This document shows positions 10,598 through 20,159 of a stretch of DNA of 64,000 nucleotides, piece after piece (the first letter of the stretch is position 1; every line of letters starts with the position of its first letter). The notes below the pieces were generated by a model. It saw nothing but the letters and a program-made list of their open reading frames with translations, searched no databases and was not told where the DNA came from. Source of the DNA: Euglena gracilis. Taxonomy: Eukaryota > Euglenida > Euglenophyceae > Euglenales. A program made the translations under genes and the position numbers. Location: contig CP154954.1 in NCBI GenBank assembly GCA_039621445.1, positions 42,153,572-42,217,571 of the forward strand, written 5' to 3'.

Positions 10598-10958
10598 CTG
10601 TGAAGGGAAAGGGGATTGGAGCCATTTAAAATAAGAATCATTGGCAGGTGCATCTGGAGTTGAATGCTTCCACAAACCCCAAAGATAACCAAAGCTCAAG
10701 CGAGAATTATCAGGGGACGGCATCGGAATTGGAAGAAGAATTCTAAATTTTGCAGAAAAAAATTGCCAGATAAAAAAAAATTGAACTATTACACCTAGCG
10801 CCTAAAGTTTTTGCCATGCCTGGCAAAATATTGCCCCAGTGTGACAGAATTTTACTCAAGCCAGCACAAATTTTTGCCCTGTGCCCCAAACGTATTTGCA
10901 CTTGTTCAGAAAAAATTCGCACTCCGTCATATTATCGTTACTACCCGCCCCCCCCCCC

Positions 10959-11338
10959 AGGGTTCGATATAAGGAGAGGAGGGGGGGGGGGGGTCCGGAC
11001 CCTGCGGGCCAGGAGGGGGGTGGGGGGGACACCCCCCCCCACCTAAACAGTGGCGCGGTCAGGGTGACCGAAAATTTTTGACCCCCAAAACGACCAAAAG
11101 GGCCATTTTGGGCACTTTTTGGGCAAAAATTGGTCAAAAATGCAAAAAAAATTCGGCGCAAAGCGCCGGAGGAAAAAATTGACCCTTTTGGGGGGGGTCA
11201 ATTTTTACCCCCCAGGGTCGGTCCGGACCCCCTTGCAGGTGGGGGGGGGTGGTTCAGACCCCCCCTGCGGGCCAGGAGGGGGGGGGTGGGGGGACACCCC
11301 CCACCTAAACCATGTACGCACTCCTTATATCGAACCCT
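10959..11338. mobile_element. TATAAGG MITE copy 2
   Basis: Inverted ends AGGGTTCGATATAAGGAG and CTCCTTATATCGAACCCT. The interior matches the 5495-5865 copy almost base for base: 'cctaaacagtggcgcggtcagggtgaccg', 'ggcgcaaagcgccgg', 'accatgtacgc'. Inserted into a C/G run, so the duplication cannot be read with confidence. The G-to-A/C differences in the ends are compensatory on both sides. Confidence 0.85.
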
Positions 11339-11344
11339 GGCCCC

Positions 11345-11465
11345 CCCTTGTCGTACGACCGGGTTCCTGCAACTGATCGGGGGGAGGGGTCGTCACACCC
11401 CCATAACTTGCAACCTGTGACCAGGGGGTGGTCACAAATGAGGGGGGGTTGTAGGTAAGGTGGGG
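11345..11465. repeat. TGCAACCTGTGACC repeat, copy 1
   Basis: 'gtacgaccgggttcctgcaactg ... cttgcaacctgtgaccaggggg' resembles 14045-14170 in inverted and direct order ('acctgcaacctgtgaccgggg ... ggttgtacgacaaggg'). Non-coding dispersed repeat. Confidence 0.5.
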
Positions 11466-11814
11466 TCGCTGAGCTCTTATCCCTTTATGGGTAAGAGCGA
11501 AGCTTACCACCGTCGAAATCCCCCCCCTCCACCCCCCCCCCCTCCCCCCCCCCCCCCGGGTCGGGGCCACCTGGAGAACCGACGGATTATCACCATGATC
11601 CCGGCCCGGTTCCCGGAATTTTTTTTTTTCAGTCGCGAGCGACTGGATTCCTAGTTTCCGAATCACCTGGGTTTGACCCCCAACTCCCCGCCAGGCCCGA
11701 GTTATTCACGCGCGAAGGGGTCCAAACTCGGTAGGATTTACCCGCCCCCCCTGGATGAGCCCCCCCCCCCTTTGGAGGGCCAAAAAATGTCAATTTTCAA
11801 AATATCTCCAAAAT

Positions 11815-12440
11815 GAAGCCAAATCAAAGGAAATGTCCGGAGACCTAATTTGAAGCCCTTGGAACGCCCCATCCACCGGTATTTTGATTTCCCCGCAACT
11901 CCCCGCCTAGCCCGAGATACGGCCGTTTTCGGCGCAGATGGCCGTTTTGTACACTTTTCCCTCTGTTCGACTTAGCCGTTTTCGGGGGGTGGGGGGTCAA
12001 AAAATCGATGTTTTCAAAATTTCTCGAAAATGATGCAAAATCAAAGGAAATGTCCGGAGACCTAAATTGAAGCCCTTGGAACGCTCTATCTACTGGGATT
12101 TTGGTTTCCCCGCAACTCCCCGCCCAGCCCGAGATACGGGCGTTTTTTTGGCCAATTTGGGCCATTTCAGGCCATTTTGTACACTTTTCCCTTGTTCGAC
12201 TTAGCGTTTTCGGGGGGTGGGGGGTCAAAAAATCGATGTTTTCAAAATTTCTCGAAAATGATGCAAAATCAAAGGAAATGTCCGGAGACCTAAATTGAAG
12301 CCCTTGGAACGCTCTATCTACTGGGATTTTGGTTTCCCCGCAACTCCCCGCCCAGCCCGAGATACGGCCGTTTTTTTTTTGGCCAATTTGGGCCATTTCA
12401 GGCCATTTTGTACACTTTTCCTTCTGTTCGACTTAGCCGT
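11815..12440. repeat. Tandem array, unit about 215 bp, about three copies
   Basis: Each unit runs 'aaaggaaatgtccggagacctaa...ttgaagcccttggaac', 'ccccgcaactccccgcc-agcccgagatacgg', 'gccattttgtacacttttccc', 'cgttttcggggggtggggggtcaaaaaatcgatg'. The first copy is the most diverged. Satellite-like, non-coding. Confidence 0.8.
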
Positions 12441-13945
12441 TTTCGGCCAAAAAGTCGAAAAAAATCGCAAAAATTTTTTTTGCCCAAAACGATGTTTTTT
12501 TGGCCTCCCGGACCCAGAAAAACTGTTTTTGAGCCCAAAAAGAACCTTTTTCGACCCGCCAGCCCCCCGTTTTTGGCCCCCCAACCATTTACTTTTGGTC
12601 AAAACCCGGTCAAAAAAAATCAAAAAAAAAAAAAACTGTTAAAAAAAAAAAAACGAGCGTTTTTCGACCCGCCAGCGCCCCGTTTTGGGCCGCCGACCCA
12701 TTGACTTTGGGTCAAAAAAAAAACCGGGTTGAAAAAGTCAAAAAAAATCGAAAAAATTTTTTTTGCCCGAAACGATGTTTTTTGGCCTCCCAAACCCGGA
12801 AAAACTGTTTTTGAGCCGAAAACGAGCGTTTTTCGACCCGCCAGCGCCCCGTTTTGGGCCGCCGACCCATTGACTTTGGGTCAAAACCGGGTCAAAAAAG
12901 TCGAAAAAAAATCGAAAAAAATTTTTTTTTGCCCGAAACGATGTTTTTAAAAAAAACTGTTTTTGAGCCGAAAACGAGCGTTTTTCGACCCGCCAGCGCC
13001 CCGTTTTGGGCCGCCGCCGACCCATTGACTTTGGGTCAAAACCGGGTCAAAAAAAGTCGAAAAAAATCGAAAAAATTTTTTTTTGCCCGAAACGAAACCC
13101 GGAAAAACTGTTTTCGGGCCGAAAACGAGCGTTTTTCGACCCGCCAGCGCCCCGTTTTGGGCCGCCGACCCATTGACTTTGGGTCAAAAACCGGGGTCGA
13201 AAAAGTCGAAAAAAAATCGAAAAATTTTTTTTGCCCGAAACGATGTTTTTTGGCCTCCCCAACGAAAAAAAATGTTTTTGAGCCGAAAAACGTTTTTGCG
13301 CGAGTAAAATCGAAAAGAAAAAAAAAACTATTTTAGAGAAGAAAACGAAAATTTTTCGACACGCCAGCGCCCCGTTTTGGGCCGCAGACCCATTGACTTT
13401 GGGTCAAACCCGGGTCAAAAAAGTCCAAAAAAAACAAAAATTTTTTTTTTGCCCAAAACAATGTTTTTTGACCTCCCGAAACAAAAAAAACTGTTTTTGA
13501 GCCGAAAACGAGCGTTTTTCGACCCGCCAGCGCCCCGTTTTGGGCAGCCGACCCATTGACTTTGGGTCAAAACGGGGCCGAAAAAGTCAAAAAAATCGAA
13601 AAAAATCGAAAATTTTTTTTTTGCCCGAAACGATGTTTTTTGGCCTCCCGGACCCGGAAAAACTGTTTTTGAGCCGAAAACGAGCGTTTTTCGACCCGCC
13701 AGCGCCCTGTTTTGGGCAGAAGACCCATGGACTTTGGGTCAAAGCCGGCTAGAAAAAGTGGAAAAATCGAAAATTTTTTTGTGCCCGAAACGATGGTTTT
13801 TGGCTCCCCGACCCGGAAGGAAAAAAAAAGAAAAAAAAGAAAAAAAAAGTAAAAAAAAAACTGTTTTTTTTTTTTTTTTTTTGAGCCGAAAACGAGCGTT
13901 TTTCGACCCGCCAGCGCCCTGTTTCTGGCACAAAACACATGGATT
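12440..13945. repeat. Tandem array, unit about 150-190 bp, about eight copies
   Basis: Units contain 'ttttcgacccgccagcgccccgttttgggc', 'cgacccattgactttgggtcaaaaccgggtc', 'tttttgcccgaaacgatgttttttggcc' and 'aaaaactgtttttgagccgaaaacgagcg'. Copies differ mainly by A/T-run length and internal deletions. It abuts the 215-bp array, with which it shares 'cgacttagccgttttcgg'. Satellite-like. Confidence 0.85.
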
Positions 13946-14044
13946 TCAGTCAAAAGAGCTCCATGGGGTGTGCCGGTATGTATGGAGGGGTCAATGAAGG
14001 GGTGGTTGCGCGCTTATCAAGAGCTCAGCACTATTCAAAACCTG

Positions 14045-14175
14045 GTTAAATTTTTCGCAACCTGCAACCTGTGACCGGGGGGGGGGTCGTAACACCCCCA
14101 TGACCTGCAACCTGTGACCGGGGGGGTGTAGTAAATGCGGGATGGTTGTACGACAAGGGGGGGGGGGCGGGTAAA
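14045..14175. repeat. TGCAACCTGTGACC repeat, copy 2
   Basis: Two direct 'acctgcaacctgtgaccgggg' units 55 bp apart and 'ggttgtacgacaagggg' at the right edge; related to 11345-11465. Confidence 0.5.
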
Positions 14176-14569
14176 TGAAAAAAGTCGCATTGCACCAATG
14201 GAAAAAGATGCATTACGGCTGGAGTTTCGAAGGGTGACTGCAAAACGTGCGAAAATTTCTGAAAAAGTGTGCAAATATGCAAATTGTGCAAATGTTTTTT
14301 TGGCATAATGTGTAGATACTTTTGAGATAAAATGCAAACAAATCCCCCCACTGCCCCAGGACCCAAACTTAAAAAACCCTTGGTCAGCATCCAGTCGCCC
14401 CCAGGGTTGGGTGGGCCTCCACGGGGGGGGGGGTTGCAACCCACTGTGGGGGGGGTTAATATGGAAGCCTGGATATTTTTTGGCACTTTGCGCAAGCAAG
14501 GGAGCAAGCGAACGCCACTTTTAGCAACTCATCGCCACCCCCCCCAGACATTCATTTAGTGTGGTTCAC

Positions 14570-14712
14570 AAAAGACGTGTGAACCACAAATTTTTTTCTG
14601 GTGTCCACAGGTGAACCACAATTTTCTTTTTGGTGTCCACAGGTGAACCACAAAAAAAATTTTGGTGTCCACAGGTGAACCACAAAAATTTTTGTGGTGT
14701 CCACAAAAATAG
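14570..14712. repeat. Subterminal array, left
   Basis: Four to five copies of 'gtgaaccacaa(a/t)n...tggtgtccacag', period about 31 bp. The same unit in the same orientation is found at the right end (16130-16290). Confidence 0.85.
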
Positions 14713-14728
14713 ATTGAGGATCGAAAAA

Positions 14729-15084
14729 AAATTACACCTAAAGGCGGATTGATCTTTAGACACCTCAGCCACATTGTGAGCCTTGGCCCCGGCTCAATCC
14801 ACGAAGCGTGGCAGTTGAAATTGGACAGATTGCTATCGAAAGTTCTCAAGCAGACCTGCTGTATAGACAACTTACCCAACAAGGATACCATCAAAAAGTT
14901 AAGTACTGGCGTCGATGAAGCGGAATTCTGCTTCATGGAAGCAGAAACACGCGACATTATCGTGGGGGCGTTGGCATGGCTGCGGACATTGGGAGCGTTC
15001 TGGGGCATTGTGGGATGTCAGTTGAGTGCCTCAATGCCTGAAAAAGTGCCTGAAAAATCGGCAATGTGCTTTGTTTTGAGGTAG
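14729..15084 (+). CDS. Possible coding fragment inside the TIR transposon
   Basis: A frame open to a TAG at 15082-15084 gives a peptide with natural composition: SIHEAWQLKLDRLLSKVLKQ, NKDTIKKLSTGVDEAEFCFM, EAETRDIIVGALAWLRTLG. There is no ATG near the left edge, so it would be an exon or a decayed gene piece. I recognise no transposase motif. The antisense frame is also open but looks less protein-like. Confidence 0.3.
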
Positions 15085-16129
15085 GACCCGGAAAGCCACT
15101 TCATTGCTGTGGTGTCAGATCTTCAACTTGACCGTTCAATGAAAGACCACATTCAGTATAGTTTTCCATTCAGCAGGGTAAATGTCAGCCTCATTCTGGT
15201 TTTTGCAGTTTGGCACCATGAGATAGTTAAAAAGTATTATGTCAGCTGAGGAAGCGGACAACCGCTTCATATTTGCTCTGTTTTTTTTGGAGGTTTTACA
15301 CCAATGTCATGTCGAAATGTCCTTCCAGGTGAAGCACGGGGAAGTGAACAGAAGGTATGCATTGTTTCGCCTGTTCTACCCTTTGTAGATCGTGCAATTG
15401 TCTCCATGTGGTTTGACGTATTTGCATTATGCACTTTGGATAATGCCATTCAATTTCTGTTCAGTTTGTTCAGTTTCTGTTATCTTCAAAAATTTCATGA
15501 ATGTTAACGTTCTTCGTTGTTATTGGGATTGGAATATCGTTTGGTGATCATTGTTGATCATTTCAATTCATACTATTTCTTTTACGGATTCTTTCAAAGC
15601 GGTTTTCCGCTTCCTTTTTGGTGTGCAAACAATATGCACATTTTTACATTACATTCTGTATGATTCATTGTGTTCAGTTTTTGTTGCACATCTCCTGCTT
15701 TTGAAGCGGAATGCAATATTTACCGCTTCCATTTCTTAATTTTTCTGCTTCGTTCCTTCGGGGCCTACGGCAGTAGAAACAACGCTTGTTTTTGTCGGTT
15801 CCTCCTGTTCATATATTTTTTGATTGGTTTTGTTGATTTTACTAGAATTCGAAACTAAGTTGGACTTTTTAGGTCTGTTTTCGACTGTATAGGTCTCCTT
15901 CACTGTGAGCCAAATGTCCACCAGAGTTGGCCAAAATCAGAACCTTTTCAAAAAAAAATCGAAAAATATGACCCTTTTTTGGAAGTGGTTTTCCGCTTCC
16001 TCTTCTGTTTTTAGAACACCAGAATTTTTGGCCAACTTACGCCGCCTGAGTCAAATATGTTCAAAGAAGATTGCTTCATTGCTGTTAATGAGAAAGAAAA
16101 TGATGCAAATGTCAGCAGGCAGTGGGAAA

Positions 16130-16290
16130 TTTTTTGGTGTCCACATATGAACCACAAATATTACTTTGGTGTCCACAGGTGAACCACAAAAAAAATTTTG
16201 GTGTCCACAAATGAACCACAAAAAATTTTTTGGTGTCCACAGGTGAACCACAAAATTTTTTGTGGTGTCCACAATGAACCACAAAATGAC
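16130..16290. repeat. Subterminal array, right
   Basis: Five copies of 'tggtgtccaca-gtgaaccacaaa', matching the left array in direct orientation, immediately inside the right TIR. Confidence 0.85.
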
Positions 16291-16373
16291 AACCTTGGTG
16301 TACCACACTAAATGAATGTCTGACCCCCCCCCACCGCATGGTGGAGGGGCACAGCCACCCCCCATGCACCAAC

Positions 16374-16624
16374 CAGGGTTTTTTTTTAAGACTGGGGGGG
16401 GAGTGGGATCCCCACCCACCCACCCCCTGGGGGGGGGGGTCCGGGGGACCCACAAAAAATGGCCGAAAATAGAGAAAAGTGCCAAAAATACCATTTTTGT
16501 GCGCCTTTGGCGCCGAAAAGTATATCCCACCCCCCTCCGGGGGGACCCCCCCCCCGGGGGGTGCTCGGCCAGACCCACCCGCCCTACCCCCCCCCCGGGG
16601 GGTCCACGACTAAAAAAAACCCTG
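16374..16624. mobile_element. CAGGGTTTTTTTTAAG MITE, copy 2 (intact)
   Basis: Ends CAGGGTTTTTTTTAAGACTGG and CCACGACTAAAAAAAACCCTG are near-perfect inverted repeats. Flanks gcaccaac at 16366-16373 and 16625-16632 are an exact 8-bp target duplication. The 251-bp interior holds C/G runs and a 'ttggcgccgaa' palindrome and no ORF. It lies 52 bp from the right end of the 1.78-kb TIR element. Confidence 0.92.
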
Positions 16625-16659
16625 GCACCAACCCCAGAGCCCCCATTGAAAGAAAGATA

Positions 16660-16775
16660 TGAGGAGAAAACAGGGGGTGACGAACACACCGGCGCAAACA
16701 GGCACCACGGGCACAATGGCACGCGGTGCCCGTTCACGTCCGTCTCTTGCAGCCCGAAGCGGTGGTGGTGTGGCC
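16660..16775 (-). CDS. Possible gene A exon, basic then hydrophobic
   Basis: One minus frame reads VATPPPLRAARDGRERAPR then AIVPVVPVCAGVFVTPC, a basic segment then a possible membrane helix. Splice sites are not convincing and a plus-strand acceptor ('tctcttgcag' before 16753) is also present. Listed because it fits the run of minus-strand membrane exons. Confidence 0.25.
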
Positions 16776-17046
16776 ACGCGCTTAATTTGTATATAATTTT
16801 GTTTTATTTTCTGAGTCTCTTTAACTTTTCGAAACTTCAGGCGCGACCGACATCAAGCTTCATAAATTCCTGTGTGAATGGGACTCAGGGGTCTTCCCAG
16901 GTTAAAAGAACCCAAACCAAAACCAAAACAAAATGAGCTTGGGGTGGAAATCCAAACCAGGGGGGCCAGGGCAACACCTTCAGACCCGACTCATTATTTG
17001 GATTTTGTTTAACAAAGCAAATAAGCGCGTGGGCGGCAGCGAGCAC

Positions 17047-17140
17047 AGAGGGAGGAGTCGGCCACCGCGTGCAGCATCTGGATGCGCTTCGCGGTGGCCT
17101 CCTCCTCCGTCTCGACAATCCACCAATACTCACCGGCAGG
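17047..17140 (-). CDS. Gene A exon, WWIVETEEEATAKRIQ segment
   Basis: Acceptor 'ccaatactcag' above 17140. Peptide PAGEYWWIVETEEEATAKRI then QMLHAVADSSL, an acidic/basic helix. Codon third positions are G/C-rich. The acceptor sits in a perfect hairpin (CCAATACTCA/TGAGTATTGG, 17122-17151), an unusual place for a splice site. Donor GTGCTC at 17046 is tentative. Confidence 0.55.
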
Positions 17141-17359
17141 CTGAGTATTGGTGGAAGGCTGCAATGAAGAGCTGTTCTTTCTCAAAGAGGGTCTTCAACA
17201 GGGACAGCAATGGAGGTGTCCTCCCCCTGCAGCTTTTGTGGATTTGGAAGGCACCCAGGGGGAAAAACCCTCACCATATGAAAACCCTCACACTCGCCAT
17301 ATTTCATCATCTTTGACCCTTTCTTCAAAACTCCAAAATTGTGTCAAATCAAACAACAC

Positions 17360-17470
17360 CCAGCCTGCTCGAGGAGTTGGCGGATTCCACGGTAGGGGGC
17401 GGTGATGGGGCCGAAGAGCCAGTCGATCCAGGTCGGGGCAGGGTGCAGCTGGCGGTGCCCCCAGGACCCA
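17360..17470 (-). CDS. Gene A exon, TWIDWLFGPITAPYRGIRQL segment
   Basis: Acceptor 'cttcgctccag' above 17470; donor GTGTTG after CAGGCTGG. Peptide WGHRQLHPAPTWIDWLFGPI then TAPYRGIRQLLEQA. The first codon is completed by the GG left from the 19324-19421 exon, so the two exons join in phase across the intron that holds the nested hAT element. Family unknown. Confidence 0.65.
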
Positions 17471-17791
17471 CTGGAGCGAAGGGGGCTGGGGCTGGGGTTT
17501 GACATACGGACAGGTGGGAGCTGGGGGTTAGACCGGGGGGGATCCCACCAAACAGTGGCGCGGTCTGGTGAGCGATCCGGCCCGGCGCAAAGCGCCAGGC
17601 TGAAAATGTTGCCCCTTCCCCAAAATCGGCCGAACGTGTTTCTTCCGGCACTTTTGGGCAAAATTTCTCAAACACACCAAAAATTGCCAAAAGTAACCCA
17701 TAGAAATGGAAAATTTTGACTTTGGGGGGACCCCCCCCCCCGGTCGATCCGGACTCCCTTGGCGGTGTCCGAACCCCTGATTCAGCAGGGG

Positions 17792-18771
17792 CAAGGATGA
17801 GTCTTGGTCTTGTATTCTTGGGGGGGTACCAAGAGTGACCCAAGATTCTTGCCCCCCCACCCAAGACCCAAGATCTTGGGTGCAGGCAATGCGAATGTGA
17901 AGAAACAAGATGCTCAACACCAAGTCTTGGCCCTTGCCATCACATGCATGATTATTTCCAATTGCTTCAATATTTCAAGGGTGTTCAGGCATGGCACACG
18001 GAGGCTCCTCCAAAAATAAGATTTGCCCTCACAACCAATGGATACGTTCAATAATCTCATCCGGTTCAAGGTCCCCCCATCCACCAGGAGGAAAACGTTC
18101 TTACTGCGCAACCTGAAAAGATATTTTTGCATGCACGGTAAAAATGAAAAAAATACCTTCGCAAAAGAACATTCTCTGCATTACTCTTGAGCGTTTCGGT
18201 TGCGGATGCTAATTCATTTCGATCCATCTTCCGTGGGATTTGAACGCCGAAGGCGTCACGGAAGGACTCATCATCCACCAATTGGTAAGGAAGCCCATTT
18301 TGTGCAAACGCAAGGACAACTTTTTCCCTTTGTTGGCGATCAACTTCGTCCTTCATTCCGAAAGCACGAATGTCCATTTGACCTGAACCCTGTTCTTCTG
18401 CAGATCCCTCAACCGAGGCAAACTCCTTGCGGTGCACATCACGGATGTGAATACGCAATCCATTTGTGGAGAAATTGGTTGCCTTGATAATCTGATTACA
18501 AGGAACTTTGGTGAGGGCACCATCAACATTTGCATCAATTTCCAATGTACACTTGTACAACTGGCCTTTCCAAGTCGCAGGTAAATCAGGCAAGGTCGTC
18601 TTATCAACGGCTTTGTAGAACTTCTTGAACACAGCCATGATAATGAGAAACCTTCTGTGACGAAAAAATTTTTCGGCCGGGGTCCCAAGACCCAAGAATC
18701 TTGTCATTCTTGGGTACCCCCCCAAGAAGCAAGATCTTGGGGGGGTACCCAAGACCCAAGACTCATCCTTG
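17792..18771. mobile_element. Truncated hAT transposon with CAAGGATGAGTCTTG ends
   Basis: Inverted ends CAAGGATGAGTCTTGG (17792) and CCAAGACTCATCCTTG (18771), with further inverted 'caagatcttggg' motifs inside. 'gcagggg' directly abuts both ends (17785-17791 and 18772-18778), a 7-8 bp duplication. It carries a two-exon transposase gene on the minus strand but at 980 bp is too short for a full hAT element, so it is internally deleted. It is nested in the 17494-18822 MITE. Confidence 0.8.
17914..18638 (-). CDS. hAT-family transposase, N-terminal part, two exons
   Basis: ATG at 18638-18636 begins MAVFKKFYKAVDKTTLPDLP. Around residues 20-65 a BED-type zinc finger is suggested by Cys-Cys (YKCTLEI, VPCNQ) and His-His (RIHIRDVH). 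Then comes the hAT signature region IRAF...REKVVLAFAQNGLPYQLVDD...FRDAF, which precedes the RNase-H-like catalytic fold. A 44-bp intron (18156-18113; GTATTT...TTTTCAG) joins in phase to KNVFLLVDGGTLNRMRLLNV, which fits the first catalytic Asp block of hAT enzymes (here DGGT). TGA at 17916-17914. About 226 residues against the usual 600-800, so the catalytic C-terminus and dimerisation domain are missing and the protein cannot be an active transposase alone. DNA-binding capacity may remain. Confidence 0.8.
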
Positions 18772-19323
18772 GCAGGGGCAGGGGACCCCTCCACCATACC
18801 CCCATACACCCTCTGTATATCAAACTCTGGGCTGGGGCCACACATCACCTTGCGCGGCCCTGGCCCAAAATGTGTGACAAAATGATTCTTCAAAACCCTC
18901 AGGGGCAAGGGGGGGACCCAGTGGAGGTCTCAAAAAAAAAGCCACCCCGCGACTCCCCCCCCTGTTGCAGCCACTGGGCTGCATGGGAGCGACATCCCCA
19001 CCCCATCGCAGTGTGGGGGGGTTCGACCCAACCAGGATTATTTCCCTCCCCCTCCTCTGAGGGTGTGGTTATGTTCCAATTTTTTGGAAAATAATGTGGT
19101 TCTGGTGATGGGTCATGGCATTGCTTGCAACCATAAAGCATTGCTTGGGGGAAACAGGGTCAATTTCCATCCCCCCCCCCCCGGCCGCTCAGGCCCAAAA
19201 ATCAATGTGTTTTGGGCTTTTTTTTGCCATTTTCTGGACCTCTTTTTGACCATTTCTGGCCAACCCACCAGGGGAGGAGGGGCACAAAACCGGGAAAAAA
19301 ACCACTCACTAACTGAGCACCAC

Positions 19324-19421
19324 CCAGTGGGTCCTGTGTGGCGGACGCGCTCCTGCCGGGAGGCCTCCTGGTCCGCCTGCCGAACGGCGTCGGCGGTGAC
19401 GACGTTGGCGGCGATGGGGAC
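19324..19421 (-). CDS. Gene A exon, VPIAANVVTADAVRQADQEA helix
   Basis: Textbook acceptor 'ttttttcttccgcag' before GTCCCC at 19421; donor GTGGTG after ACTGG. Peptide VPIAANVVTADAVRQADQEA then SRQERVRHTGPTG, an amphipathic helix with strongly G/C-rich third positions. Ends in phase 2, joining the 17360-17470 exon. The other two minus frames are Ser/Pro/Arg-rich artefacts. Confidence 0.65.
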
Positions 19422-19599
19422 CTGCGGAAGAAAAAAAAGAACAAATACTGAGGCTGAGAAACATTTTGAGGAGTTTCAGGGTTTTGGGGGGTTGCCTGAA
19501 ATTCACAAACATGGGGAACCTGGGAGCCAACCCCCCTCTACCCAGCCCAGCACAGGACAGGGGGTTCTTTTTTAAGTTGCAGGAGGGTCCGGCCGAGCC

Positions 19600-19790
19600 C
19601 CCCGGCCGAGCCCCCCCCCCCCCGGGGAATTATGTCATTGCTGATCGACCGGGGGGGGGAGGGGGTCACTTTCCACTTTCAAAAAACCAGTCAATCATTT
19701 TTCAAAACCCAGCCACCCACTTCCCCCCCCCCACCTGGCCGGGGTCAGTCACTTTGGCCACTCGGCAATCTGGCCCCGAAAATCACTCCC
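19600..19790. mobile_element. MITE-like element, AACCAGTCACTC family, copy 2
   Basis: 'gggtcactttccactttcaaaaaaccagtcaatc' and 'ggccactcggcaatctggcc' match the 1285 and 22506 copies in motif order. Ends not resolved. Confidence 0.45.
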
Positions 19791-19799
19791 CCCAGGCCC

Positions 19800-20005
19800 C
19801 GATTTACACCAAATAAATTGCCAACATTTCACCATTGTGGGTTGTTGACCAGCAGTGGTTCTGAGTGGGGAATTTGGGGGTGGGGAACCCAGCTGACCTG
19901 GTCCCGGGGGCTGGTCGCACTTGGTCGAACCCAGCTGACCTGGGCCAAAAAAAAAGGCCAAAAATCAAATCGAAGAGATTTTGGTCAATTATTTCCAGCA
20001 ATGGA
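19800..20005. repeat. GCTGGTCAACA repeat, copy 1
   Basis: 'ccaccattgtgggttgttgaccagcagtggttctga...ggaacccagctgacctggtcccggg' recurs at 30325-30415, 30835-30950 and 32600-32870 in both orientations. Non-coding dispersed repeat. Confidence 0.55.
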
Positions 20006-20159
20006 CCAAAAAGGCCCGAGAGCATCATTGAGGGGGGTGGGGCATTCTTCAGTGCAAAATGGCTTGCCAGTGGACCCTCCCCCAGAGTCCTTTCGCAATG
20101 GCCTGCCCAGAAAATATCCATTTCAAAATTTTAACATTTGTCAGAAAAGGAAAAGACAA

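Larger units (their letters stand above)
14545..16322. mobile_element. 1.78-kb TIR transposon with subterminal direct repeats
   Basis: Perfect 21-bp terminal inverted repeats: CAGACATTCATTTAGTGTGGT at 14545-14565 and its complement at 16302-16322. Both sides are flanked by accccccc (14537-14544 and 16323-16330), an exact 8-bp duplication, as made by hAT transposases. Inside each end is an array of 'tggtgtccacaggtgaaccacaaa' units of about 31 bp in direct orientation. The centre is AT-richer than the surroundings and carries one plausible coding segment (14741-15084) and several GAAGCGG...CCGCTTC hairpins. No complete transposase is seen, so it is probably non-autonomous or internally decayed. 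Confidence 0.88.
17494..18822. mobile_element. TATAAGG MITE copy 3, split by a hAT element
   Basis: Left end 'ggggtttgacatacggacagg', right end 'ctgtatatcaaactct' are diverged versions of the TATAAGG-family TIRs. The left arm also carries the family core 'aaacagtggcgcggtctgg ... ggcgcaaagcgcc'. Both sides are flanked by 'gggctggg', as expected of an 8-bp duplication. The middle (17792-18771) is a separate inserted element with its own TIRs and transposase. Confidence 0.7.
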
